64,000 nt of DNA, taken from Pseudomonas cavernicola (GTDB lineage: Bacteria > Pseudomonadota > Gammaproteobacteria > Pseudomonadales > Pseudomonadaceae). Both the position numbers and the translations under genes were made by a program. Location of the stretch: NCBI RefSeq assembly GCF_003596405.1, contig NZ_QYUR01000003.1, positions 124,001 through 188,000 on the forward strand. Reading direction: 5' to 3'. This document shows positions 52,449 through 63,464 of this stretch, one piece after another (positions within the stretch are counted from its first letter, which is position 1; every line of letters begins with the position of its first letter). The notes under the pieces are model-generated. The model saw nothing but the letters and a program-made list of their open reading frames with translations. It ran no database searches and was not told the origin of the DNA.

Positions 52449-53374
52449 GGATAGACACCCTCTCGGTAGTCCTGCCCCACCTCGCGCAGCACCTCAAGGC
52501 ACCAGTGCGCTGCGAGTGAGAGCGGCAGCGTGGAGTTACTGCAAATGCCCACCGACCCGCCCGGCTCCTGAATGCCAAGCTCGATTTCAGCCAGCTCGCC
52601 GCGGCGCAGATCCAGACGAACCGCATCGAAAGGGGCTATCCAAATCGCATCGCTGCACAGGACATAACGCCGGCTGAGGGCCACGGATAGAGTCTCCAGG
52701 CGTTGCCGTGGCTGGCTGATACCGCACTGCACGATCAGACTGTCGGCGAACTTGCGAATGGTGGTGCCGGCAAGCGGCAGAACCAGCGGGAAGTCTTCCA
52801 GCGAGCTGCGATCGAGCGGCCCGGCCAACAGCGGGTGGCCGGCTCGTACCACCAGGGTCATGGACTCGCTGTATAGATGTTCGAAAGTCAGTCCCTGGAT
52901 CAACGGGCTATCGGTCATGCGGCCTGCTACCAGATCGAGATCGCCCACTCGCAACTGCGATAGCAGATACGCGCTAGGGCCGGTCACCACGCTGACGACC
53001 AGCGCCGGGTGACGCTCGTGCAGGCGGCGCACGACCTCCGGCACCAGCAGACTTTCCACCGTAGAAAGCACCCCTAGCCTGACCACACCCGACTCGTACT
53101 CGCCCGCCCGCAGGCTGTTGACCCCATCGCGCAGCGCCTGCACGCAGGGCCCGGCATAACGCAGGAAAGCCATCCCGGCTTCGGTCAGGCTGACGCCACT
53201 CTTGCTGCGCTCGAACAGGCTGGCAGCGAGAAGCTGCTCCAGCTCCTTGAGGGTCTTCGAGATCGCCGGTTGGCTCACCGCTAGCTTGTCCGCCGCCCTC
53301 GCCAGACTCCCCTGCCGTGCCACTTCGAGAAAACACACGAGGTGACGGAATTTGATACGCGTATCGATGTTCAC
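52445..53374 (-). CDS. pcaQ: LysR-type activator of pcaHG
   Basis: A 309-residue LysR regulator. The GTG at 53374 (MNIDTRIKFRHLVCFLEVAR) has AAAGGA seven bases upstream and is preferred to an ATG ten codons earlier. The helix-turn-helix is LARAADKLAVSQPAISKTLK at about residues 22-41. The effector domain follows (ARAGHPLLAGPLDRSSLEDF-like region). PcaQ responds to protocatechuate or beta-carboxymuconate. Unusually it lies on the same strand as pcaHG, 117 bases upstream. Confidence 0.88.
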   Translation of the reverse strand: MNIDTRIKFRHLVCFLEVARQGSLARAADKLAVSQPAISKTLKELEQLLAASLFERSKSGVSLTEAGMAFLRYAGPCVQALRDGVNSLRAGEYESGVVRLGVLSTVESLLVPEVVRRLHERHPALVVSVVTGPSAYLLSQLRVGDLDLVAGRMTDSPLIQGLTFEHLYSESMTLVVRAGHPLLAGPLDRSSLEDFPLVLPLAGTTIRKFADSLIVQCGISQPRQRLETLSVALSRRYVLCSDAIWIAPFDAVRLDLRRGELAEIELGIQEPGGSVGICSNSTLPLSLAAHWCLEVLREVGQDYREGVYP

Positions 53375-53458
53375 CGGATTTCCTTTGCGTGTGATGCCGG
53401 ACAACAGCTAGTTGTCCCAAGCGGTTAGTTCATTATTCCAAGGAAATATTGAATGAAT

Positions 53459-53591
53459 CGTCATGCCCGCGCAGGCGGGCATCCAGAAAGGCCGTAGCCT
53501 CCTGGGTTATTCACTACGTTCACCTCTCCGAGGCCGCCCTCTGGGCGTTCAACGCACTGCGTGCTTTTGTCCCGCCTTCGCGGAAACGACG
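53459..53591. repeat. Palindromic intergenic repeat (CGTCATGCCCGCG family)
   Basis: The ends CGTCATGCCCGCGCAGGCGG and, inverted, CGTCGTTTCCGCGAAGGCGG flank about 90 bases with inner hairpins. It is a longer relative of the element at 10600-10669. Confidence 0.75.
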
Positions 53592-53644
53592 GTTACTCAC
53601 TTATCCCGAGCGTCCTTAAGTAACCGAACTAACCAAACATGCCA

Positions 53645-54514
53645 CTAGCGCTGTATGCGGAATCGTTTCGGTGATTGGCCAGTACCACGCTTGAAGAAGC
53701 GGGAGAAGTAGGCCGGTTCGGAAAAGCCCAGGCTGTCCGACACCTGATTGATCGTCATGGTGGTGTAGACCAGGCAGCGCTTGGCTTCCAGCAGCAATCG
53801 CTGATTGATCATCTGCAACGCCGACTGCCCGCCGAGACGCCGGCACAGCGCATTCAGGTGCGCAGCACTGATCCCCAGGCTGGCGGCATAGCGCTCGATT
53901 GACAGGTGCTCGCGAAATTGCAGTTCAAGCAGCCGGATGAACTCCTGCAGATGCTCTCGCCCACGGTCGCGCTGCTGGGCTTCGGACATGGCGAGTGCGA
54001 GCGAGCGGCGGCTGATCCAGACCAGCAGCACACTGATCAGCGACTGCAACATCAGATCGCGCCCCGGCTCCTGATGGCTGTACTCCCGGCTGATCGACTC
54101 GAACAGCGCATCCAGGTAGCGACGCTCCGCGCCGATCGGGTAACAGGCGGCACTCATCAGCACCTGGCTGTCCAGAGGGCCGCTGAGCTGCTCGACCAGA
54201 GGCAGGGCCAGGCTGAGCACATGGCCTTCGACGTCCTCGGAGAACCTGAAGCCATGCACGCTGAGGGCGGGAACCACCTGAAGCGAGGGTGACTCGACCC
54301 GGTTCACCACCCCTTCCACTTCCAGCACCGCCTTACCCGCCTGCACATACAGCAGCTGCACCAGATCACTGTGGCGATGGGGTTTGATTTCCCACTCATG
54401 CAGGCGGCTGCGCTCGGCAATCGACTCGCAATGAATCAGGTCCGGCGTCGGCCAGGCCGCCGTTTCGCCATAGAGTTTGAACACCGGAACCGGGGTCACA
54501 GCCGACTGGAGCAT
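53645..54514 (-). CDS. pobR: AraC-family activator of pobA
   Basis: A 289-residue AraC/XylS regulator starting MLQSAVTPVPVFKLYGETAA at 54514. The N-terminal cupin (residues about 35-130, HEWEIKPHRHSDLVQLLYVQ) should bind 4-hydroxybenzoate. Two C-terminal helix-turn-helix units (about 205-285) include LSIERYAASLGISAAHLNAL and TINQVSDSLGFSEPAYFSRF. It is divergent from pobA, 145 bases away, the normal arrangement for AraC-type PobR. Confidence 0.9.
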   Translation of the reverse strand: MLQSAVTPVPVFKLYGETAAWPTPDLIHCESIAERSRLHEWEIKPHRHSDLVQLLYVQAGKAVLEVEGVVNRVESPSLQVVPALSVHGFRFSEDVEGHVLSLALPLVEQLSGPLDSQVLMSAACYPIGAERRYLDALFESISREYSHQEPGRDLMLQSLISVLLVWISRRSLALAMSEAQQRDRGREHLQEFIRLLELQFREHLSIERYAASLGISAAHLNALCRRLGGQSALQMINQRLLLEAKRCLVYTTMTINQVSDSLGFSEPAYFSRFFKRGTGQSPKRFRIQR

Positions 54515-54599
54515 GCTTCTTCCCAAACAGAAAAACCCGCGAAAAGTCCATGAAACTTGCTGGATATTGCCTTCAACGCGCGATGCCATCCACAAATAA

Positions 54600-55844
<1,245 letters not shown>

Positions 55845-55852
55845 GTTTCTCC

Positions 55853-55886
55853 GGCTCCCGGCGGCGAAACTGCCTCGGGAGTTTTT
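55853..55886 (+). terminator. Rho-independent terminator of pobA
   Basis: CTCCCGGCGGC, a GAAAC-type loop and GCCTCGGGAG form a bulged GC-rich stem followed by TTTTT. It starts about 10 bases after the pobA stop. Confidence 0.85.
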
Positions 55887-56243
55887 ACAGCCGGACGTGC
55901 TGCCCGGGATTACTAAGCGCTGATCGAGCCCCGCTCCACAACATCTGGGCGATCGCTACATTCCGCTCGCGCCAGCCGGACTGCCACGGCCACCCGCCAT
56001 GTCCAGGGCCGGCACCGCAGCGCCCAGAAGAACAACGATACGTTGGCCAGGTCCGGGCCTGTACCGGGTTTGGCGCGTTCTGCAACAGTCAGGAGGACTT
56101 TTCAGAACATCCCTTACGAGTCGTCTCTGGACTCCCCTGCTTGACAAGTAAAAAGTAATGCAACCAATAGGTAACGCCCGCCCATCTCGGAAGACCGCCA
56201 GTTCTATACTCAAAGCGAGTTGTGCACGAGCAAGAGGCGATCC
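55887..56243. other. Intergenic DNA between pobA and the sensor gene
   Basis: No coding frame is supported. It should contain the promoter of the gene at 56244. No repeat family was recognised. Confidence 0.4.
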
Positions 56244-58661
56244 ATGCAAGCGCAATGTGCCACCACTGAAGAGTTGGAGTACCTCAACCGGGCGCTACGG
56301 ACCCTGAGCGGAAGCAACCGCGCGCTGCTGCGTGCCGAGGACGAATGCGCGCTGTTCCAGGAGATCTGCCGGGTGGTGGTCGAAGAGGCCGGTTACCTCC
56401 TCGCCTGGGTCGGCCGCGCCGAGCACGACGAGGCGAAGACCGTCACGCCCGTGGCCCATGCGGGGCTCGAACAAGCCTATGTGGACTCGCTCAAACTCAC
56501 CTGGGCGGACGCCGAGCGCGGCCGCGGCCCTACCGGCACCGCAATCCGTACCGGCAGCCCGAGCATCAGCCGCAACATCCGCACCGACCCGAACGTGGCG
56601 CCGTGGCGCGAAGGGTCGATCGAGCACGGAATCGCCTCGGTGTTATCCCTGCCGCTGCGAGTCGAAGGCGAGATCTTCGGCGCCATCGGCATCGGCGCCT
56701 CAGAGCCGGATGTGTTTGGCGTAAAAGAGCTGGAACTACTCACCGAGGCTGCCGAAGATCTGGCGTTCGGTATTGAAACCATGCGTACCAAGGCCAGGCG
56801 CAGACAGGCCGAGCAGGAGATTCAGCGCCTGAACCGCGCCCTGTCGACGCGGGTGGCGGTCAACCACGCGCTGATTCATGCCACGGACGAGCCGGCCCTG
56901 CTCAAGGAAATCTGCCGGGTGCTGGTGGCGGATTGTGGCTACCGCCTGGCCTGGGTCGGCTACCGTCAGGGGGATGAGGACCAGCCCTACCGCCCTGTGG
57001 CCCACGAGGGGTTTGACAAAGGCTTCCTCGCAGTCGGATTCGCCTGGGGATCCAGTGCGGAGGGGATGGCCTTCATTCGCAAGATCCACGCGTCGCTCGA
57101 GAGCGGTCAACCGGTGGTGCTGCGCGACATCCTCAACGACCCCGAGGCCCCGCTGCGCGAGGAAGCGCGCGAGCGCGGCTACGCATCGGCCATAGTGTTG
57201 CCCCTGCGCGTCGAAGGCGAGCTGATCGGGACGCTGGTCATCATGGCCGCAGAGGCCGAGGCGTTCGACCCCAAGGAAGTCGAGTTGCTGGTCGCCACAG
57301 CCAACGACCTCGGCTTCGGCATCAGCACCTTGCGCACCCGCGCCAGGGCCGCCGAGGCGGAGGCCACCATCAAGCGCATGGCTTACTCCGACGCCCTCAC
57401 CGGGCTACCGAACCGGGTCCGCCTGCGCGAGTTGCTGGAGGAAGCGATAGCAGCAGCCAAACAAGAACGGCGGCCACTCGGCCTGCTGCAGCTGGAAGTC
57501 GGGCGCAACCGGGAGATCAATGAAATCCTCGGTTACCACGAGGCCGACCGGCTCCAGCAGGAAGTCGCCGACCGGCTGGTGCATGCGGTTGGCACCGCGA
57601 ACGCGGTTGCCCGGGTCGGCGAATGCGAATTCGCGGTGCTGATGCCCAGCGGCGGTGCCGAGCAGGCGTCGCAGTTGGCACAGCGGATACTGGTGGCGCT
57701 CTACGATCCGATCGAGCTTTCGGGGCTTTTCCTCGATGCCCGGGCAAACATCGGGATCGCCCTGTATCCCGGTCACGGCACCGACCCCGAGGCGTTGATC
57801 CGCCGGGGCAGCATCGCCCTGGCGCAGGCCAAGCGTTCCAGCACCGGCTATGCGCTGTTCAAGGGCGGCCTGGATCAGGAATGTGCCCAGCGCGTGGCGC
57901 TGATGGGCGACCTACGGCGGGCGATCGAACGCAACGAACTCCTACTGCATTACCAGCCGAAGCTGCAGATCGCCACCAACAAGGTGTGCGGCTCGGAAGC
58001 GCTGGTGCGTTGGCAGCATCCCGTGCACGGCCTGCTCGCCCCCGACGAATTCATCAAGCTCGCCGAGAGCACCGGGCTGATCACGCCGCTCACTTACTGG
58101 GTGCTGGACACGGCGCTGGGCCAGCGCTACGCCTGGCATGAAGAGGGCATCGAGCGGCCGGTGTCGGTCAATCTCTCGGCGTGGGACCTGCGCGATCCCA
58201 AGCTGCTCGAACGGATCAACGGTTCCTTCGCCACCTGGGGTGCACAGCCGGACTGGATCGAGTTCGAGCTGACCGAAAGCGCCCTGATGGAAGACCCGGT
58301 AGCGGCGATGGAGACGCTGGTACGGCTCAAGAATCTCGACGCGCGACTCTCCATCGACGACTTCGGTACCGGTTATTCATCGCTGGCCTACCTGCAGCAG
58401 TTGCCGGTGGACGCGCTGAAGATCGACCAATCCTTCGTCACCCGCATGACCAGCAACGTTGGCTCGGCGAAAATCGTGCGCTCCATCATCGAACTCGCGC
58501 ACAACCTGGATCTCACGGTAGTCGCCGAAGGCGTCGAGGATCAGGCCACCTTGACCCAGCTTGGACTGCTCGGTTGCGACATCGCACAGGGCTACACCAT
58601 CAGCCGACCGATCCCCGCGGAGCAGTTCCGCGATTGGGAAGCGCAATCGGCCTGGCACTGA
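56244..58661 (+). CDS. Tandem-GAF sensor with degenerate GGDEF and intact EAL domain
   Basis: An 805-residue cytoplasmic protein starting MQAQCATTEELEYLNRALRT with AGAGG upstream. Two GAF domains (about 20-185 and 205-370) look like a duplication (NRALLRAEDECALFQEICRV versus NHALIHATDEPALLKEICRV). The GGDEF domain (about 380-545) reads VGECEF where GGDEF is needed, so it should not make c-di-GMP. The EAL domain (about 560-800) keeps SEALVRW, LTESALMED, SIDDFGTGYSSLAYL and VAEGVED, so it should hydrolyse c-di-GMP. Ligand of the GAF pair unknown. Confidence 0.92.
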   Translation: MQAQCATTEELEYLNRALRTLSGSNRALLRAEDECALFQEICRVVVEEAGYLLAWVGRAEHDEAKTVTPVAHAGLEQAYVDSLKLTWADAERGRGPTGTAIRTGSPSISRNIRTDPNVAPWREGSIEHGIASVLSLPLRVEGEIFGAIGIGASEPDVFGVKELELLTEAAEDLAFGIETMRTKARRRQAEQEIQRLNRALSTRVAVNHALIHATDEPALLKEICRVLVADCGYRLAWVGYRQGDEDQPYRPVAHEGFDKGFLAVGFAWGSSAEGMAFIRKIHASLESGQPVVLRDILNDPEAPLREEARERGYASAIVLPLRVEGELIGTLVIMAAEAEAFDPKEVELLVATANDLGFGISTLRTRARAAEAEATIKRMAYSDALTGLPNRVRLRELLEEAIAAAKQERRPLGLLQLEVGRNREINEILGYHEADRLQQEVADRLVHAVGTANAVARVGECEFAVLMPSGGAEQASQLAQRILVALYDPIELSGLFLDARANIGIALYPGHGTDPEALIRRGSIALAQAKRSSTGYALFKGGLDQECAQRVALMGDLRRAIERNELLLHYQPKLQIATNKVCGSEALVRWQHPVHGLLAPDEFIKLAESTGLITPLTYWVLDTALGQRYAWHEEGIERPVSVNLSAWDLRDPKLLERINGSFATWGAQPDWIEFELTESALMEDPVAAMETLVRLKNLDARLSIDDFGTGYSSLAYLQQLPVDALKIDQSFVTRMTSNVGSAKIVRSIIELAHNLDLTVVAEGVEDQATLTQLGLLGCDIAQGYTISRPIPAEQFRDWEAQSAWH

Positions 58662-58891
58662 ATCGCTACGGATTTCGTAGGCACCTGTGGAAGTCCTTGC
58701 AATGGGGAGGAGTCCATATGCGGACTGTCGAGCAGGTCTATAGACGCCGGGGCTATTCACAGGTCCGTAGGTCGGGCTAACCACCTACGAGGCTTTACCC
58801 CCCGCAATCAACTCATACCGCACTGAGCTATTACCCAGCGTGCCCACTCTTAAACTGCTCTGGAAAGACGACGGCAGCGAAGTAGTCGCCG
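58662..58891. other. Intergenic DNA between two convergent genes
   Basis: Contains an inverted repeat CGTAGGT...ACCTACG (about 58766-58790) that may end the upstream transcript. No gene seen. Confidence 0.45.
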
Positions 58892-61729
58892 CTAACCAGA
58901 GCGCTGAGCCCGTTCCGATTCATCCAGGTGCTCTAGCAGCGCCGCTATCGTTGCATCCCGCAGCTTGATTGCCTCCATCCAGCCCGGCCCCTCCGCCAAC
59001 AGCGGGGGGCAGACGTTGACGTGGATTGCACCGTGGCGCGGGAACCACTGACCGGCGCGCAGCACCATACGCGCGCCGCGAATTGCGACCGGCAGCAGCG
59101 GCACGCCGGCACGCGCGGCGAGCACGAAGGCGCCCATGTGGAAGGTGCGCAAGCCTTGCTCGCGGGTAAAGGTCCCCTCCGGGAAGAACACCAGGGGCTG
59201 GCCAGCCTGTAGCGCCTCGGCCAGGGGCTCGGTGTCTGCGGCGCTGCGCTGCAGGTCGAAGCGTTCGACGAAGCGGGCGCCGAGTTTGCGCAGGAACAGG
59301 CCGGCGATCCACTGGCCAGCCAGCTCGCGCTTGGCAACGAAGCTGAACTTCGGCGGCAGGGCCGCGCAGAGAATGACGCCGTCGAGGTAGCTGGCATGGT
59401 TTACGGCCAGCACGCTCACTCCAGACTCAGGCAGGCGCTCCAGCCCCGTGACGCTGAACGGCACACCCGCCAAGCGCATGAACAGCCGTGCGGCCGCGCG
59501 GGTAAAGCTGCGACACCAGCTCTGGCGCGGCAGGATCGCGACGCCCAGCCAGGTCAGCGGTGTGACCAGCCAGAACAGCAGCCAGATGTAAGCGGCATAC
59601 AGCGCGGCGCGGCAGGTCCGCCAGCTGCGGCCGAAATGCCCGCGTACGGCCTGCAGCACCAGGCGCAGTAGCTGGCGCCACACGGCGAGGTGCGGCCGAC
59701 CCACTTCTCCGCGCTCATACAGTTCGCGGCTGGCAGCACGGCGAATCTTGCCGCTGGAGGTCTTCAGTACGCTGTGCGGTGGCGCCAGGACGATATCGTC
59801 CGGCGGCACACCGGTGAGGTCGACCACGATACGGTTGACCTCCTGCTGCAGGCGTTGCCGCGCGACAGCTTCCTTCTCGTAGCTTTCCGCCAACACCACC
59901 AGGCGCTCGGTGCCGGTGGCCGGGTCAGGACTGCCGAACACCGCGATGCAGCCTTTGCGCAGGCCGGGCAAATTGCCGACCGCCGCTTCGACATCGTAGG
60001 GGTAGATGTTGCGCCCGGCACGGATGATCAGGTCCTTGGCGCGGCCGGTCAGGTAGACCTCGCCGCCGGCCATGTAGGCGAAGTCGAGCGAGTCGATCCA
60101 GCCGTCGCGCAGCACTCGGTGGGTCTCTTCGGGGTTACGGAAGTAGCCACTGGTGGTGGACGGCCCGCTGAATTGCAGGTGACCTTCGCTGCGCTCGGGG
60201 AGTTCGACCCCGCTGCCATCGACGATGCGAATCTGATGGCCCGGCAGCGGCCGGCCGCTTGAGACGAAGCGCAGCGTTGCGCTGGCGTCCGCTTCGGCGG
60301 GCAGCGCGTTGCCGCGGGCCTGGAACGCCTCGCGCTGCACCCGGTCGATCAGCGGCCCTCGGTCCAAGGGAGGAAAGGCCACGCCCAACGTGGCCTCGGC
60401 CAACCCATAGACCGGCGCCAGCGCGGTGGGCGCCAACCCGTAGCGAACGAAACGTTCGGCAAAACGCTGCAAGGTATCCGGGCTGACCGGCTCGGCACCG
60501 TTGAAGGCCAGGCGCCAACTGCTCAGGTCCAGGCCCTCGAGGTCGCCGTCAGCAAGTTTGCTCAGGCACAGTTCGTAGGCGAAGTTGGGCGCCGCCGACA
60601 ACGTGCCGCGGAAGCGGTCGATGGCCCATAACCAACGCGCCGGCCGTGCCAGGAAAGCCAGCGGCGACATCAGCACCAAGCTGTAGCCGTAATACAGGCT
60701 GCCCAGCCAGGCACCGATCAGGCCCATGTCGTGATACATGGGCAGCCAGCTGACGAACACGTCCTGCGGCCCCACGTTCAGAGCCCCACCCATGGCGCGC
60801 AGATTGGCCAGCAGATTGGCGTGGCTGACCATCACTCCCTTGGGCTGGCCAGTGCTGCCCGAGGTGTACTGCAGGAAGGCGATGTCATCCGGTTGCCGCG
60901 GCGGTGTGAGGCACTCGCCCCCCTCGCCCGTCAGCTCGGCCACGCTGGCGATGCGAGTCAGGCTCGGGACCTGCGGCCGGAGCAGCTGGGCGAGCAGCTT
61001 CGCTTCCGTCACGGTAATCAGCACTTTGGCCTCGGCGTTGCGCAGGATGCCGGCCTGGCGGCGCAGGTGATCCTCTATCTGCGACAGGCGCAGCGGTGGG
61101 TAGATGGGCACCGGCACGCCACCGGCCAACAGGATGCCGAAAAAGCCGTGGAGAAAGTCGCGGCCGGTGGGCAGCATCAGGGCCACGGTCTGACCGGCGA
61201 GCAAGCCACTGCGTTGCAGCCCTGCGGCGACGGCCAGGGCGCCCTGGTGCAAGGCGCCGTAGCTGATGTCTTCCGGCTGGTCGCTTTCACCCAGCAGGCG
61301 CACGTGGGGATGTTGCGGCTGATGGCGCACATGCCATTCCAGCACCTCGATCAAGGTCCGCGCGGCGTCCGGCGTCTGCCCCGTTGTTGTCGGGGCCTCG
61401 CTGGAGTCGCTGGTGGGCAACGGGCACAGCGCCTCGGCGCCATGTCTGCTGTGCAGCACGCGCAGTACATCGGCGGGGGTGTCCGCCGAGGCGAACAGGT
61501 TTTCCGGTAAGCGCACACCGAATTCGTGTTCGATGCGTGACCACAGCTCGACCCGGGCCAGGCTGTCTACGCCCAGGTCCCGGTCCAGCACGCTGTGCAA
61601 GGTGACTTGCAAACCTTCTGCCGCCTGCGGGCGCAACTCGGCCACGGTGCGCTGGACAATTTCGAGCAATTTTTCCGCGTCCCCATCGGAGCGGGGAACG
61701 GCGCGGGTTTCTGGAGGCGGACGAGACAT
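58892..61729 (-). CDS. Fused acyl carrier, acyl-AMP ligase and PlsC-type acyltransferase
   Basis: A 945-residue protein; start MSRPPPETRAVPRSDGDAEK at 61729. Residues about 20-95 form a carrier domain with the phosphopantetheine Ser in LGVDSLARVELW (about 54). Residues about 110-690 are an adenylating enzyme of the FAAL type (QYTSGSTGQPKGVMVSH, YGLAEATLGVAF, GRAKDLIIRAGRNIYPYD). One or two membrane segments (YIWLLFWLVTPLTWLGVAIL) precede a PlsC-type acyltransferase (about 740-920) with NHASYLDG (HX4D) and FPEGTFT. It could activate a free fatty acid, load it on its own carrier and transfer it to a lysolipid. E. coli Aas has acyltransferase and ligase in the opposite order and no carrier domain. 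Confidence 0.88.
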   Translation of the reverse strand: MSRPPPETRAVPRSDGDAEKLLEIVQRTVAELRPQAAEGLQVTLHSVLDRDLGVDSLARVELWSRIEHEFGVRLPENLFASADTPADVLRVLHSRHGAEALCPLPTSDSSEAPTTTGQTPDAARTLIEVLEWHVRHQPQHPHVRLLGESDQPEDISYGALHQGALAVAAGLQRSGLLAGQTVALMLPTGRDFLHGFFGILLAGGVPVPIYPPLRLSQIEDHLRRQAGILRNAEAKVLITVTEAKLLAQLLRPQVPSLTRIASVAELTGEGGECLTPPRQPDDIAFLQYTSGSTGQPKGVMVSHANLLANLRAMGGALNVGPQDVFVSWLPMYHDMGLIGAWLGSLYYGYSLVLMSPLAFLARPARWLWAIDRFRGTLSAAPNFAYELCLSKLADGDLEGLDLSSWRLAFNGAEPVSPDTLQRFAERFVRYGLAPTALAPVYGLAEATLGVAFPPLDRGPLIDRVQREAFQARGNALPAEADASATLRFVSSGRPLPGHQIRIVDGSGVELPERSEGHLQFSGPSTTSGYFRNPEETHRVLRDGWIDSLDFAYMAGGEVYLTGRAKDLIIRAGRNIYPYDVEAAVGNLPGLRKGCIAVFGSPDPATGTERLVVLAESYEKEAVARQRLQQEVNRIVVDLTGVPPDDIVLAPPHSVLKTSSGKIRRAASRELYERGEVGRPHLAVWRQLLRLVLQAVRGHFGRSWRTCRAALYAAYIWLLFWLVTPLTWLGVAILPRQSWCRSFTRAAARLFMRLAGVPFSVTGLERLPESGVSVLAVNHASYLDGVILCAALPPKFSFVAKRELAGQWIAGLFLRKLGARFVERFDLQRSAADTEPLAEALQAGQPLVFFPEGTFTREQGLRTFHMGAFVLAARAGVPLLPVAIRGARMVLRAGQWFPRHGAIHVNVCPPLLAEGPGWMEAIKLRDATIAALLEHLDESERAQRSG

Positions 61730-61890
61730 CGGCGGCCCCTCATGACAGGACACTCTGAGTGTAGATCCTTGCCAGCTGCCATTATGCGCCTATGGCGGCG
61801 ACTGGGAGTGCCATCATGGACTGGAGCGTTCGCAGGATGGGTGGGCCAGGGCTAGGCTCTTAAGGACGCAGCGCCTACAGAGAGATCGCC

Positions 61891-63195
61891 ATGCCAGCCA
61901 GCCTTGCCCCGGGAGTGATACGCCGAGAAATCTGGGCCTGGGCGATGTTCGATTTCGCCAACTCCGGCTACACGACTGTGGTGATCACCGCCGTGTTCAA
62001 CGCCTACTTCGTCGCTGTGGTCGCCAAGGGCGAAGCCTGGGGTACGCTGGCCTGGACCAGCGCCATAGCCCTCTCCAACGCCCTGATCATCCTGACCGCG
62101 CCGCTGGTCGGCGCCTACGCCGACGCCTTCGCTTGCAAGAAGCGCCTGCTGCTGTTCAGCACCGTCGGTTGCGTCGCCTTTACCTCTGGACTCGCGCTGG
62201 CCGGGCCGGGGGAGCTCGGTGTCGCGATCCTTTTCATTGTGCTATCCAACTTCTGCTTCGGCAGCGGCGAGAACCTGATCGCCGCCTTCCTGCCCGAACT
62301 CGCCCGTGCGGATGCCTTAGGCAAGGTGTCCGGCTGGGGCTGGGGGTTCGGCTATATCGGCGGCCTGGTCAGCCTGGGCGCCTGCCTGGCCTTCGTCAGC
62401 TGGGCCCAGGCGCAGGGCCAGACTGCGGCACAGTTCGTGCCGGTGTGCATGCTGATCACCGCGGCCTTGTTCGCCGTAGCCAGCGTACCGACCTTCCTGT
62501 TCCTGCGCGAACGCAGCCAGCCGCAGCCAGGGCGCGGCGACATGCCTATCCCGCAAGCGGTGCTAGCGCGCTTCGCGCAGACGCTGCGGGAAGCCGACCG
62601 CTATCGCGACCTGCTGCGCTTCCTTGCCTGCACCGTCTGCTACCAGGCCGGTATCTCGGCGGTGATCACCCTGGCTGCCATCTATGCCAATCAGGTCATG
62701 GGCTTCAGCACCCAGGACACGCTGCTGCTGATCTTCGTGGTGAATATCACGGCCTCCATCGGCGCCGTGCTGTTCGGTTGGCTGCAGGATCGCCTCGGCC
62801 ATCGCGCCACGCTGGCGCTGACCCTGCTGGGCTGGCTCGGCATGGTCGGTCTGGTCTGGGTGGCGCGCGGCCCCGGGCTGTTCTGGCTGGCGGCCAACCT
62901 CGCCGGTCTGTGCATGGGCGCCAGCCAATCGGCCGGCCGCGCGATAGTCGGTCTGCTGGCGCCGCCGACGCGCCTGGCGGAGTTCTTCGGCCTCTGGGGG
63001 CTGGCGGGAAAACTGGCGGCAATCCTCGGCCCCATGACCTACGGCCTGACCAGTTGGCTGTCCGGCGGCGATCACCGCCTGGCGATGCTGATCACCGGCA
63101 GCTATTTCGTTGTCGGCCTGTTGATCCTGGCCGGCGTCGACCTCGAGCGCGGGCGGCAGGTAGCTGTCAGCCGTACCGAGAGTCTCGGGAAGTGA
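61891..63195 (+). CDS. MFS transporter, UMF1/Atg22-like
   Basis: A 434-residue, twelve-helix carrier. The opening REIWAWAMFDFANSGYTTVV, the GSGENLIAAFLPELARADAL loop and GWGWGFGYIGGLVSLGACLA are hallmarks of the UMF1 (vacuole effluxer Atg22-like) group. Substrate unknown. Divergent from the acyltransferase fusion, with 161 bases between them. Confidence 0.88.
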   Translation: MPASLAPGVIRREIWAWAMFDFANSGYTTVVITAVFNAYFVAVVAKGEAWGTLAWTSAIALSNALIILTAPLVGAYADAFACKKRLLLFSTVGCVAFTSGLALAGPGELGVAILFIVLSNFCFGSGENLIAAFLPELARADALGKVSGWGWGFGYIGGLVSLGACLAFVSWAQAQGQTAAQFVPVCMLITAALFAVASVPTFLFLRERSQPQPGRGDMPIPQAVLARFAQTLREADRYRDLLRFLACTVCYQAGISAVITLAAIYANQVMGFSTQDTLLLIFVVNITASIGAVLFGWLQDRLGHRATLALTLLGWLGMVGLVWVARGPGLFWLAANLAGLCMGASQSAGRAIVGLLAPPTRLAEFFGLWGLAGKLAAILGPMTYGLTSWLSGGDHRLAMLITGSYFVVGLLILAGVDLERGRQVAVSRTESLGK

Positions 63196-63464
63196 GAGGG
63201 ACTATCCATATCGGGTCAGTTTTCGCCTGTCGCGACTGCCTCAATTCGGCCAGGAGCGGTCCGTGGATCCGGGCTTAACCCAGGCCCATTATCACTGTGC
63301 TTTGCTCATCAGCCGCTGAGTCAGCTTCCTGGAGGCAAGGGCGTGACAACCTGATTGACCCGCTTGGCGTAGACTGACCACTGTCCTTGAGGTGTGGCTT
63401 AAACGGTATTGATTTCTCGGCTAATCTGATTTCTCCATGTCCGTGTCTGCGTTTGGAGGGTCTG
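63196..63464. other. Intergenic DNA before the CHAD gene
   Basis: 269 bases with no supported gene. The last 60 bases before the CHAD start are AT-richer and probably contain its promoter. Confidence 0.4.

Noticed and set aside
52445..53404. ATG start ten codons upstream for pcaQ
   Set aside because: The GTG at 53374 has a well-spaced AAAGGA and matches the usual LysR N-terminus length.
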